From Paramecium tetraurelia (lineage: Eukaryota; Ciliophora; Oligohymenophorea; Peniculida; Parameciidae), in the NCBI RefSeq assembly GCF_000165425.1, contig NW_001799078.1:1-64000 (forward strand): a stretch of 64,000 bases of DNA, in the 5' to 3' direction. The notes under the pieces were generated by a model. The model saw nothing but the letters and a program-made list of their open reading frames with translations, was not told the origin of the DNA and searched no databases. Positions 23,212 through 32,944 of this stretch are shown one piece after another (the stretch's first letter is position 1; each line of letters starts with the position of its first letter). The translations under genes were made by a program, and so were the position numbers.

Positions 23212-23822
23212 TCATCTCCCTAAACTACTTTTTAAGTAAGAAGTAAAATCCCTACAATTCCATTTATCTAGAAATAGCTTCCACACATTTCCAAATACAC
23301 TGTATTTTTTGTGCAAAACTTTTTTTAGAGTATATTTTAATCTAGCATTATCTTTGTTTTCTGCTTAACTTCCTTCATAAACTTTGAACTTATGCGAATT
23401 TGAACTTATTTTTTTATCATGCAAATCTTAATAATAGGCGTCGAGTTAATCAAAATTATCAAAATATCTCCCTCTAATACCATCTGTTTGTAAATGAAGT
23501 ACAACATATGAAAGGAATTGGGTATTCTCAAATACTTATTCAATTTTTAACACTCCTTTATAATAAAACTTCCTCATGTCTCCAGTTAAATAAACCAAGA
23601 TAGCATACTGATGCCCAATAGGAAATTCTTCAAGATATTTTATATTTAGAGGAGTTTCTACTTAAACTAATTTAATCAACACCTTATAGTTTAAGTTTTC
23701 AGCTATCTCATTAATGAGATCTTCATCTAAATGAACGCACTGTTCAACAACCTATTATCTTGTTCCTTAAGACCTAAATTAAGAATTGCTTTAACAAACA
23801 CTGTATGACATAGATTATACAT
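23212..23822 (-). CDS. unknown protein
   Basis: A 194-residue protein with one 26-nt intron (23774-23799) near the start. Composition is that of a soluble mixed alpha/beta protein: VLIKLVQVETPLNIKYLEEF and GHQYAILVYLTGDMRKFYYK in the middle, a central ETPL...SYVVLHLQTDG, and a Lys-rich C-terminus ending DFTSYLKSSLGR. It has no signal peptide, membrane segment or motif I recognise. The intron is required to join an ATG to the long exon. Function unknown. Confidence 0.65.
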
Positions 23823-24193
23823 TTATTGTTGGGCTTATAATTTAAAGTAAAGTCTTAATTCTATTAGAATTGTAAAAATTATTATTTTAAAAAAGAAATA
23901 AATATGTTTTTACAATGATGTCCATAAGTGACTTATAATTCACTTTTATTCTAATTAATATAAACCATAGAAAGACCAAATTGGTTATAAATTGTTTCTA
24001 AATTCAAGTTATTTCACTTTTAGATTTTTACTTTACTCCCTTTGTTTTTTAATTCTCTTTTCTCATATAACTAATTTATTGATAGATGAATATTGAATTA
24101 TTAGGTTAAATTTATGAATTTAATAATAATTTTATGTAATTTAATATAAACAATAACATATAATTGAATTTTCTTAATATAAAATTAGTTAAA
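23823..24193. other. intergenic, divergent promoters
   Basis: 371 bp between divergent start codons. Very A+T-rich (many TTAATAT-like strings) with no open frame of note; it presumably holds promoters for both flanking genes. Confidence 0.5.
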
Positions 24194-24385
24194 ATGAGTT
24201 TGGAATAGATTCAACAGCACATAAATCAAATAAAAACAAGTCATCAGATGCCAAATAAGGAATTTCAAAATACTTTCAAACTTTTTGAGAGTTATGTTAC
24301 TTCCTTAGATAAGAATAATTAAGAATAATTGAATCAAGTTTTTAAGGCTTTGAAGAGATTTCGAAGTAGATTAGAAATTAATTGA
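24194..24385 (+). CDS. small hypothetical protein
   Basis: A 63-codon intronless frame starting MSLEQIQQHINQIK and ending KALKRFRSRLEIN. Composition is that of a soluble helical protein (Gln, Lys, Phe). It ends 37 bp before the start of the PDE-like gene on the same strand. No splice was found that would fuse it to that gene. It is short enough to be chance, but coding-like composition and position favour a real gene. Confidence 0.45.
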
Positions 24386-24422
24386 TACTTAATTAAACTG
24401 ATTATCACACAAATATAAAAAA

Positions 24423-25579
24423 ATGGAATAATACATATGTCTTCTTGTATGATGTGAAATTGGATTTTAGTAAAAAGATATCAAAACTAACAAACAGCAT
24501 ATAGTATATTAAGAATATGAGGATTTAATCAATGTCAGTTTTAATCATCATCATTATACAAGCAAGGAAATGTTAAAAGCTTCAATAATGATATTTCATG
24601 ATTTGGAAGTAATTTAGCTGGGTTAAATGCTATGCGAATTACAATAATTTAGAGAACCTATTGACCAAAATTAATTTAAATTATAACATCTTTTCTTATC
24701 ATAACTTAACTCGCGCATTCGCTTTATTCTAAGTAATCATAACAATAAACTTAGTTATTATTTTGTTTTTATGAGAAATCTGAACTTTAAATAGTTTGTT
24801 TTAAAGTAAGATAATTTTTTGCAGCATTACTGGCAAGATTAACCCACGACCTAAATCATAGTAAAAATATAATTTAATAATATTAAAGAGGGAGTTAATA
24901 ATTTAAACAAAGTTAAGAAATCCAAAAGTTAAATAAAAATATATGTGAGCAAGCAGTTCTTGAGAGTATCAGAATCCGCAGCTAAACTGTCTAAATTAAT
25001 TGTCAAATCCTTAATAAAAGAATTCAAGAGAACTCGATTATGGCTACTGATATCAGATAAAATTTCAATATCTTCAGTTTCTTCAAAGATAGAGTCAATG
25101 GAACAATGATTTGAAAGATAATTAAAATAAAACTGATCAGCTAATTAGATATAGAGGATTCAACAAAAAAAGCTTGATGATAGAAAAGTAAATATTAGAT
25201 TAGATTATTTTAGTTGAATTTAAATGTAATGGTGATATTTCCAATCCATGTTTGGAGTGGAATGCATATATGAAATAGTCATTTATTTAGCTTAAGAATT
25301 TTAAGATTAAGTAGATCAATCTTTTAGATTAGACTGTAAAAGAGACAGCAAAAGGATTGAAGTAATAACAACGTTGCAATAAAAGGATAAACATACCTTC
25401 TAAAATTGCTTAACAATTTTCTTAAGTAATCTTTTGAATCTAATTCTTAGATAGATACATTAGTATTGCCATAATGGTAAATGATTACAGCATTGTATCC
25501 AAGTCTCATCGATTTACCTAACGAGATTAAGAGAAATCTGGAGATTTTGGAAGAAGAGAAAAAGAAGATAAGCAATTGA
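24423..25579 (+). CDS. divergent class I cyclic nucleotide phosphodiesterase-like protein
   Basis: A 335-residue PDE catalytic domain pieced from six exons: introns 24447-24470, 24622-24652, 24733-24754, 25094-25140 and 25426-25450. Landmarks in order: LEVIQLENLLTKI helix, then YHNLTRAFALFQ (residue ~74; family YHNxxHAxxVxQ), AALLARLTHDLNHS (~116; family HDxDHxG), MATDIRQNFNIF (family LATDMxxH), GDISNPCLEW (~229; family ADISNP.. W), and LPQWQMITALYP near the C-terminus. The second His of the first motif, a metal ligand in known PDEs, is Arg, and the Gly after HDxxH is missing, so activity is doubtful. The fourth intron would be 47 nt, long for this genome; otherwise a frameshift lies near 25094. 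It may be a pseudoenzyme. Confidence 0.75.
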
Positions 25580-25611
25580 TTTTAGTGATATTAATAAATA
25601 TCCAAAATAAT

Positions 25612-26200
25612 ATGAAGAAGGCAGTAAAGGAGGCTGAGAGAATATCCTCTAAAATATCATCTCCCATGATCGTTGATCTCTTTGAATCTCAAGGATCAGG
25701 TCTAATGCCATACTTAAAGAATGCTGTGAAAACTAGATTGGCATTGAATTAAGCAGAATCTTGTTTCATAGGTATTAGGAGTCTCAAAGTTATCTAGATT
25801 TTAAAAGAAGTTAGTTTCCATTGTTCGCGAAGGATAGATATTTCGAATTCTTAGAAGCCTATAATAGAAAGGACAAAGTAGATTTAATTAGATTATTGTC
25901 TGTTCCATTATATGATGTATTGCATAATATAATTGTTAGATTGTCAAAGCAAGTCTAAAGGACAATAAACCCTTGCCTTTTAAATTATATAAAGAGATGA
26001 CTGATGCTTAATTGGTTTAGGCTAGATTATTTTCATAAAAGAAGATGGCATTGCAATCATCATAAACATGGCATCAAATTACTGTTAAATTTAATTTTAT
26101 TGATCCAGAAACTAAGAAGGATGTTGTAAAATACAATGTTCTAGAAAGAAGAGAATCAGATAGTTCTGAGAAGGATTGGCGTATATGTAAATTAGATTGA
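25612..26200 (+). CDS. Tim44-like domain protein (mL45-like)
   Basis: 178 residues after removing introns 25772-25797 (26 nt) and 25935-25960 (26 nt). The pattern fits the Tim44/mL45 fold: RYFEFLEAYNRKDKVDLI, LLSVPLYDVL, then the beta-sheet half WHQITVKFNFIDPETKKD and RRESDSSEKDWRICKL, ending in the characteristic Trp-containing strand. mL45 is a mitochondrial large-subunit protein at the exit tunnel, while Tim44 links Hsp70 to the import channel; its short length favours a ribosomal or assembly role. A presequence is not obvious, and an upstream in-frame extension is open, so the start could be earlier. It begins 32 bp after the PDE-like gene. Confidence 0.7.
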
Positions 26201-26302
26201 TTTAAAACCACACATATATTTTTATGCTATTTGCAAAATAATATTATTTATATGCTAAATTAGTTGATAATTTAAAAATAAATTTTTATAGTTATATTTT
26301 AT

Positions 26303-28306
26303 ATGCTCAAAATTCCTTGTAAGTATCATCCAAATTCATCAGTGGAAAGAATATGTGCAAGTTCGTCTTGCAAAAGAGATCCAACATTATGTTGGGAATG
26401 CATGATTGATGAAGCTGATCATGCTAGAAATCATCGCGATGTTATGGTATTTTTGAATTTCAAATTTAGATTGATTTTGACAATTTCACTACTAGACTAG
26501 ATGAGGAGTTCAGAAATGTTTTGGAGAAGAGGAAGAAAGATTAATAATTGGCTATGGAAGGTCATTTGAAGTTATTGCATACCAAACAAGATTTCATTGA
26601 TAGATATGAATCATAGATCAATAACAGGAAATGTTGGGTTGATTACATTATAGCTGATACGATGAATCTGTTAACTTCACTATTAGAGAAGGTGAAGGCT
26701 GAACTTTATGAACATTACGATGAACGATTTCTTCAATATTAAAATTCGTTAAATTTTTTAGTTTAATCCATACAACATAGGTATGGCTTAGTTCCACTTC
26801 CAACAAAAGAAGAAATGATGAATTCACTATAAGAGTTGTCAAAATAAAACAAGGAATGCAACACCTATGTGTCTGAGTTGAAGATCAAATTACTGCCACC
26901 TGAAGACTTAGGCAAAAACTTGGCATTTATTGACACTTTTTAAGAATTTCAAATATAAAATGAGATTGTTGAGGAATTAGAGAAATAGTGGGCAGAAACA
27001 CCTTAGTCTGATCCTGAAAATCCAACATTTTAACAGGAATAAAACTTTGTAGAAATCATGAACTCAATTAAATAATAATGTGAAGTACTTATGGATGAAT
27101 TCAAAGTATAAATCAATTTAAAAGATTTAATACTCTCAAGAAATACTCAATATTAAAATCCTGATGAATCTTTGAACAGTATTATTAATTCAATATTTTA
27201 TTCTAGTTTTAAGCGATGTCAAGAATTAAACTTCTGATCAGAAATTAACAAAAACCCAAAGACAATATGATAGTCCAAAACTATTCGAAACCCTCTAACC
27301 TAATTCTCCTGTTTATAATGCTGGGATTGAAAATAATAATTCTTAAGCCTTAAAATTCTAGTCCAGTTAATAAAGTAGAATTTCTAGTTCATCACGCATT
27401 AAATTTTACAGAACTGTTGAAACATCATAAATGAGAGGAGTTACAAGTTTATTATAGGTGGATTAGAGGACTATAGCATCTGGTAGTAGAGATAAGACAA
27501 TCAGAATTAATAATTTGGAGGTTCCTCAATAAAGTTTCACTTTAGAAGGACATGTTGATTAGGTGACAGCTCTTTGTATGTTTTAAGAAAAGTTATTGAT
27601 ATCAGGAGGAGGAAATCTTGATTCTTCTATAATTATTTGGTCCTTGTCCACTAGAAAGTAGATTAATAAATTAACAGGACATTAATCTGGAATCACATCT
27701 CTAATTGAGTTATCAGACAATCATAGTATATTAAGTGGTAGTTATGATAATTTGGCTATCATTTGGAATGTTACTTCAGGTAAATCTCTTTGTGCATTGA
27801 AAAAGCATACAGCCATGGTTTCATGTCTCCAACTTGTCAAAAGAGATATTGTTGTAACAGGCTCATGGGATAGAACTTTAGCTATTTGGTAGTTGTATTT
27901 TGAGGGTGAAGAAATAGTTTCTGCTTCTTATTTGAGAGACATTAAAACTGAAGGTGCTGTGTTATGTGTCAAAAAGTATTCTGAAAGAAGTATCATTTTT
28001 GGAGGAACTTCCAATAAAGTTTCAGTGGTTGATTGGATGAATGGAGAGATCAAACTAAAGTTAAATACATCTTAATTTGGTATTTGCGATATCATTTGTT
28101 CTGATTATCTATTGGGATTAGGAGCTAGCGATTCTACTATTAGATTGTGGGTGAATAACTAAGAAATAGAAGTCTATCGAGATCATAAAATTATTATTAA
28201 TAATTATAATACCAATCCAAAAATGATATAGGTTGGCAAGAATCAGATTGCTGTTATTAATAATAAAGACGAATAGCCTCATTTCAATATATTTATTATT
28301 GAATGA
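26303..28306 (+). CDS. B-box zinc finger / coiled-coil / WD40 protein
   Basis: 650 residues with introns 26447-26469 (23 nt) and 27179-27206 (28 nt). The N-terminus (about 5-50) is a B-box-type zinc finger: CKYHPNSSVERIC, then CKRDPTLCWECMID and HARNHRD supply Cys/His ligands. Residues ~50-300 form a helical/coiled region. The C half (about 385-650) contains WD40 repeats, for example FTLEGHVDQVTALCMFQEK, SIIIWSLSTRKQINKLTGH, LAIIWNVTSGK and TIRLWVNN. There is no RING finger ahead of the B-box, so ubiquitin-ligase activity cannot be claimed. A scaffold role is likely; this B-box plus WD40 combination is common in Paramecium. Confidence 0.85.
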
Positions 28307-28342
28307 TTATATATATATTTAAATTATTTAGATGGTTTTATT

Positions 28343-28354
28343 AAAAAAAAAAAA
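28343..28354 (-). terminator. RNA polymerase III terminator of tRNA-Met
   Basis: A run of twelve A residues on the plus strand, i.e. T12 two bases beyond the 3' end of the tRNA on its coding strand. T runs terminate Pol III. Confidence 0.85.
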
Positions 28355-28356
28355 TA

Positions 28357-28430
28357 TGCCTTTGGTGGGGGTCGATCCCACGACCTCGAGATTATGAGAC
28401 TCGCGCTCTAACCAACTGAGCTACAAGGGC
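28357..28430 (-). tRNA. tRNA-Met (CAT), elongator type
   Basis: A 74-nt cloverleaf on the minus strand. Acceptor GCCCTTG/CAAAGGC with one C-A mismatch at pair 4-69; D arm GCTC...GAGC with AGTTGGTTA loop; anticodon loop CTCATAA with CAT at positions 34-36; five-base variable loop AGGTC; T arm GTGGG/CCCAC with loop ATCGACC. The discriminator base is A and CCA is not encoded. The anticodon stem has a T-T apposition at its loop end. The D-arm and anticodon-stem sequence resemble elongator, not initiator, tRNA-Met. Confidence 0.93.
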
Positions 28431-28537
28431 ATCTCTATTAAAAATGGTCAATCCCTGATATTTATAAGTAGATTCATATACAGATTTATATGAATAAATT
28501 TTTAACGAATTATAAATAATTCAAATTTTAAAACTAA

Positions 28538-29062
28538 ATGAGATCCTTTTAAGTTAGCAAAGACTCGTCATTCAGGTATCATTTTATACTCCATTTAGGA
28601 TCTTATGTCCTTCTAACAAAATAGAAATGGAAGAAGAGACTGTAGAAACCCAAATCTAATCAGAGGTAAAGAATATCTACAGACCAATAAAAATTATTCT
28701 TCCACCTCCTAATCTCCCTAAAATTGTTTCAAGCACTAAGTAAATTTGATTGTTATGTCAGAACTTGTAATTGCAAGAAATCCTAATGCTTGAAATAGTA
28801 TTGTGATTGCTTTGCTAACGGATAGGTTTGCTCAGAAAATTGCAATTGTGTAGGATGTTTTAATAATTCTCTCAATAATTCGTAAAGAAAAGAAGCAAAA
28901 TTATAAATATAAACAAGAGATCCAAGGGCATTTAAATAAGCCTTTAAAGGATGCAATTGTAAAAAGTCAGGATGTTAAAAAAAATACTGCGAATGCTTTC
29001 AAAATAATTTATAATGCACTCATTAATGTAGATGTGAGGGGTGTGTTAATTGCTTAAAATGA
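28538..29062 (+). CDS. CXC-domain (tesmin/TSO1/LIN54-like) DNA-binding protein
   Basis: 159 residues after splicing (introns 28576-28598, 23 nt; 28740-28761, 22 nt). Two cysteine-rich CXC motifs: CNCKKSQCLKQYCDCF with CSENCNCVGCFNN (about 60-98), then, after a spacer containing the conserved RDPRAF, CNCKKSGCQKKYCECF with CTHQCRCEGCVNC (about 119-158). LIN54/tesmin proteins bind the CHR element (TTYGAA) of cell-cycle genes through tyrosines in these motifs, and both Tyr residues are present here. The protein is little more than the DNA-binding module. An internal Met (~residue 24) could be an alternative start. It ends convergently with the next gene. Confidence 0.92.
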
Positions 29063-29188
29063 GTGTTTAGTTAAATTAATATTTCTTAACCTGTTTCAAA
29101 TTGCATAATTTTATTCCTATTCACTTCAATTTCATCATCAATAATTGTATAGATTTGATAAACATATTTAATAATGAACATATTAAAA

Positions 29189-31001
29189 TCATTGTATTTC
29201 ACTGATAGACTTTTTAATTGATTTGATAAGTGATTCACTATTGGGAAATGTACCATTTTGTTAAAGAACATTTAAGCATTCTTATAGTTTTTCTTTTTGC
29301 AAATTTTTGTCTCCAATTTTTTCATAAAAATCAGCCAAGACAGTGCTTTTCTTATATTAGCGAGAGAACTTAGTAAATGCTATGCTTTCAATCTTATCTA
29401 AAGTCTTTCTTAGCTAACAATAAATATTAAAATATACTTATTCAATTGGTTACTATTGATTAAGTCTTTCCAAAAACTCAGTTCTTAATCTTTAGAATTT
29501 GATAATTTATTCGATGTCAGAAATGTAGGTTATATTATGGGATTCTGAAGACAATTGTACAATGTAATCTTTAGCTGATAAAAAGTCTTGTTCATTGATG
29601 GCCAACTCTAATAATGTAACAAGAGTTTCTCCATACTATTGATGTGATGAATCAAAGTAGGATTTAAGAATATTTAATTATGCTAAGCAGTATTCTTAAG
29701 CAGCCTTATTATCTCCTTTGCCAATTAGTGCTTAGATGAGTTGTTAATTGAATTCTATTTGCATTGGAACATCCTATTTTATTTTTGCCATCAGCTCAAT
29801 TAGCTTCTAAAGATTAGTACTATAGTATTTATTTAGAAATAGTTCATATCTAATCAATGTATAGAGAGTATTTTCATTTTCTTTTGTATTTTTGGCAATA
29901 TCATCTAATTTATTTTTGATTGCATTCATTTCCTCCAACTTTTCGTTTTTTTGGTATAAGTAATTATATAATTCAATTAAAGTAGCAACGTAGTTCTCAT
30001 CATTTGGACTCAATAACTTTTATTCGATCAAATAATCAAAGTATGTTAATGAAGCATCGATTAATTATTTACCATCCTCAAATCTTCCTAAGTGTAAACA
30101 AGACTTTGCTAAGTTTTTCAATATTATAGCTTCATTAATAAGAATGTTCATAAAGTGTCTTTTCAAATCATCGTCACTTAATTCTGTTTTTACGGTAATT
30201 TGCTTAGAGAATACTAAGATAATACGAAATCAATACTTTTTCTAAATAGATGACCAGTATTATCTAACAAAGTGGCAGCAATTCCCAATTAATCAATTGA
30301 TTCACTAAACTTTCCTCTTTCTTAGCATATTTTGGAATATAATGACAAGTGTGTGACCATATTTTGGATATGTTATAATTCTTATTCGAATAAATTCTCA
30401 CTATTAGGAGTTTGATTTTAAATAGAGGCTTAATAGATGGGGCACTAATTATCAATAAAGTATTAGAGATATTAAACAGCTTCTCCAGCAGATTATTCAG
30501 CAATAGATAATTTATCTAAATTTGACATGCAATGAATCATAAATAGTCCTGTGAGAAAAGCTTAGTTTTCATCTTTATGATCCTTAAATTCATTCCTAAA
30601 ATCTCCCTACATAATTTCATTCAAGAGCTTGCTGCAATCCTCTCTTTTATCATTCTCGAAATTCAGTTAAGCAAGTACCAACAAATCTCTTCTGTATCCT
30701 TCATAAAACTTACTATAAAATTTATTTTATTTCTATACTTTTCTTCTTGTTTGTTAGGAAACAGTAAAGTGTTTATTTGCTTTTTTACATCTATAACATC
30801 TAGCATGATTTTTTCCTTTTATTTGTATTCCTCAATCTCATAAAATTTAGAATTTAATTCTGCCAATTTGGTTTTTAATTAATCGATGCTTTGGGTCCCT
30901 GTTGTAAAATAGAATCTTTGATAGTAATTAAATAATTTCAAGTTTTTTCCGATTCTTTAACCACATACATTAGTGCCTAATTTAAATAGTTATTTGATCA
31001 T
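29189..31001 (-). CDS. helical-repeat (TPR-like) protein with possible mitochondrial presequence
   Basis: 579 residues after removing introns 30713-30738 (26 nt), 30203-30225 (23 nt) and 29414-29437 (24 nt). The first ~38 residues (MIKQLFKLGTNVCGQRIGKN...YYQRFYFTTG) are basic with no acidic residue, like a mitochondrial targeting peptide. The remainder is all-helical with paired helices resembling TPRs, e.g. ILKNLAKSCLHLGRFEDGKQ and GDNKAAQEYCLAQLNILKSY. No catalytic motif is seen. It could be an adaptor or assembly factor in mitochondria; the compartment and repeat call are by pattern only. Confidence 0.7.
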
Positions 31002-31128
31002 AATTAAATTTTTATAATTTATTTAATTTAATTGAAATCCTATTTGTTTGTGTTACTAAGTATGTTTTAATTCCAAAACAATAATTTTAAGTAATTATAA
31101 AAATACTACATATAACAATAATGGAAAA

Positions 31129-32724
31129 TCATATAAAATGATTGCTGGATGTAATGCTAGAGTATCGTTATTAGAGAATGCAACTTATAGTTTTGAAGAG
31201 AGGAGAGGAGCTCACTTAGGATTAAAAGGTTCTTGATTTTACTCTATTTTATGCTGTGGGCAATACCATTTTTTTTACTCCAATAATACTTCTCATTTAA
31301 GTTTAAGTTGTACTCAAAGGGCTATCACATGATTATTTCTCTGCATATTCTTCTGGGAAATGAGTTTTTATCATTAACTTTTTGGGTAATTTTGGATAAT
31401 TAATCGGGTATTAATGATGTTACTATTATCTTTGGGTTTATTGTGATTGTACCATCTATATTTCTCCCTATTATACAAAGTTATAGCCTCTGTGAGTTTT
31501 AAGAAAGAGCTCCGATTAAGTATGGGATGAAACTTCATAGGATACTTTTAAGGGTTGTTTCCTCAACTTTTAGGATGCTAGATCCATTTATAATTTGATT
31601 TAATCCATTCTCTATTTCTTCTTATTTTGATATAAGAGGAGATTTCGTTTTGCAGTTGCCATTGGTTGAGTTACCTTTTCTTGCGAAAATTCTTCAGGAA
31701 CTTCTGTTTAAATTCTTTTACAGAAATACTATGGATAGAAGCTGGCTGTTTTAACATCGGTTTCAGTTCTTAAATTAGCCAATTGTTAGAGTTCGATCCT
31801 ATGAAGCTTTAGTTCTTCTCCTTATTATTCAAACATTCTTTCTACCAAAGATGTTCTATTGATCTTATATGCGTAGCCTTTGGATGAATTACAAACAAGG
31901 GAATATTCATATGGTAAATTAATATTGAGATGATAGAAGCCAAATACTTGCAATTCTCCAATTTCAAATAGCTTTTTGATAACTTATTAAATTTACATTA
32001 ACACTAGCTTAATTGGGCTTCATTATTTTTTTAACAAGAAAACTTCCGGATTTTATCAAAATGAAGTAGTCAGCTTTTTAGCCTTCTTTGATGACAATTT
32101 AATTCTTTTCAAATTCATATAGAAAAGAATTCAAATAGATATGTTTTAATTATGTTCTGTGCAAATGGGAAAATATTCTGATTTGTGAGAAATAATCAAT
32201 GTTCTTGAAATAATAATAAAGTGATTTTACTTCATCCAATTGTTTTTATTATTCTTCTTAAAGAATATGTTTAAATTGTTGTTTATCTAGGACAGCGAAA
32301 GTGCAATCAGTATTACATTAAATGGTAGCAAGTCTTGGCTATTTATGTAATAGGGCTAATTCCCCAAAAGATTCACCTTTGTTTAGTATTCTAACTGCCT
32401 CCATATCAGATTGATTAGGTTTTCTGACTAGGACAGTGACAGATCCTTCCAATATGATGTAGAATTTTGTACCAACACTGTCTATGAAAATTTTATGATA
32501 TTAGTTGTACCAACATAGAATACGATTTCACTTGCTTTGAATTTTTCACAATACATGTTTTTGCAACATTTCCTTTAAATTTATAATCCATTATCTTGTT
32601 TCATGTACTATTTAAAAAATGGGAGCTACGATGTCAATTGGACTAATAAATTAATTTCTGCTTTGCTCCTGTGTTGGGGACTCTTTCTTAATAGAAACTC
32701 AACTTCATCTATTTATTTTTACAT
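31129..32724 (-). CDS. double cyclic-nucleotide-binding domain protein
   Basis: 514 residues (introns 32482-32510, 29 nt; 31983-32004, 22 nt). The first CNBD (about 65-165) contains VGTKFYIILEGSVTVLV and the phosphate-binding cassette GESFGELALLHKQPRLATI, where FGELALL...PRxAT has the Glu and Arg that bind cNMP, so it should bind nucleotide. The second (about 210-310) keeps NQIVIKEGQKADYFILIKSG but its cassette is degenerate (GFYHLNINLPYEYSL), so it may not bind. The C-terminal ~200 residues are Gln/Lys/Ser-rich and likely disordered. There is no channel or kinase domain. It may be a cAMP/cGMP-dependent scaffold. Confidence 0.87.
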
Positions 32725-32944
32725 TTTTAATAAATGTTAATGTTAATGATTAATAAAATTAGACATATCATAAGTAATTTTGTTCGGCAACCATTTATTG
32801 TAATCCAACGGTATAAATACATGTGAATCAGTATGATCGAAAAGATGATTACAGTAAAATGAACAAATAAAAAGTGGTAAATATTTCTAATAATACTGTT
32901 GTAAAGATTAAAAGTAATGAAGTTTATGTTGTAATATTTAAATA
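32725..32944. promoter_or_regulatory. divergent intergenic region upstream of the surface antigen
   Basis: 220 bp between divergent start codons of the CNBD gene and the surface antigen gene. It is A+T-rich with no ORF. It presumably holds the antigen promoter; no known motif can be pointed to by eye. Confidence 0.4.
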
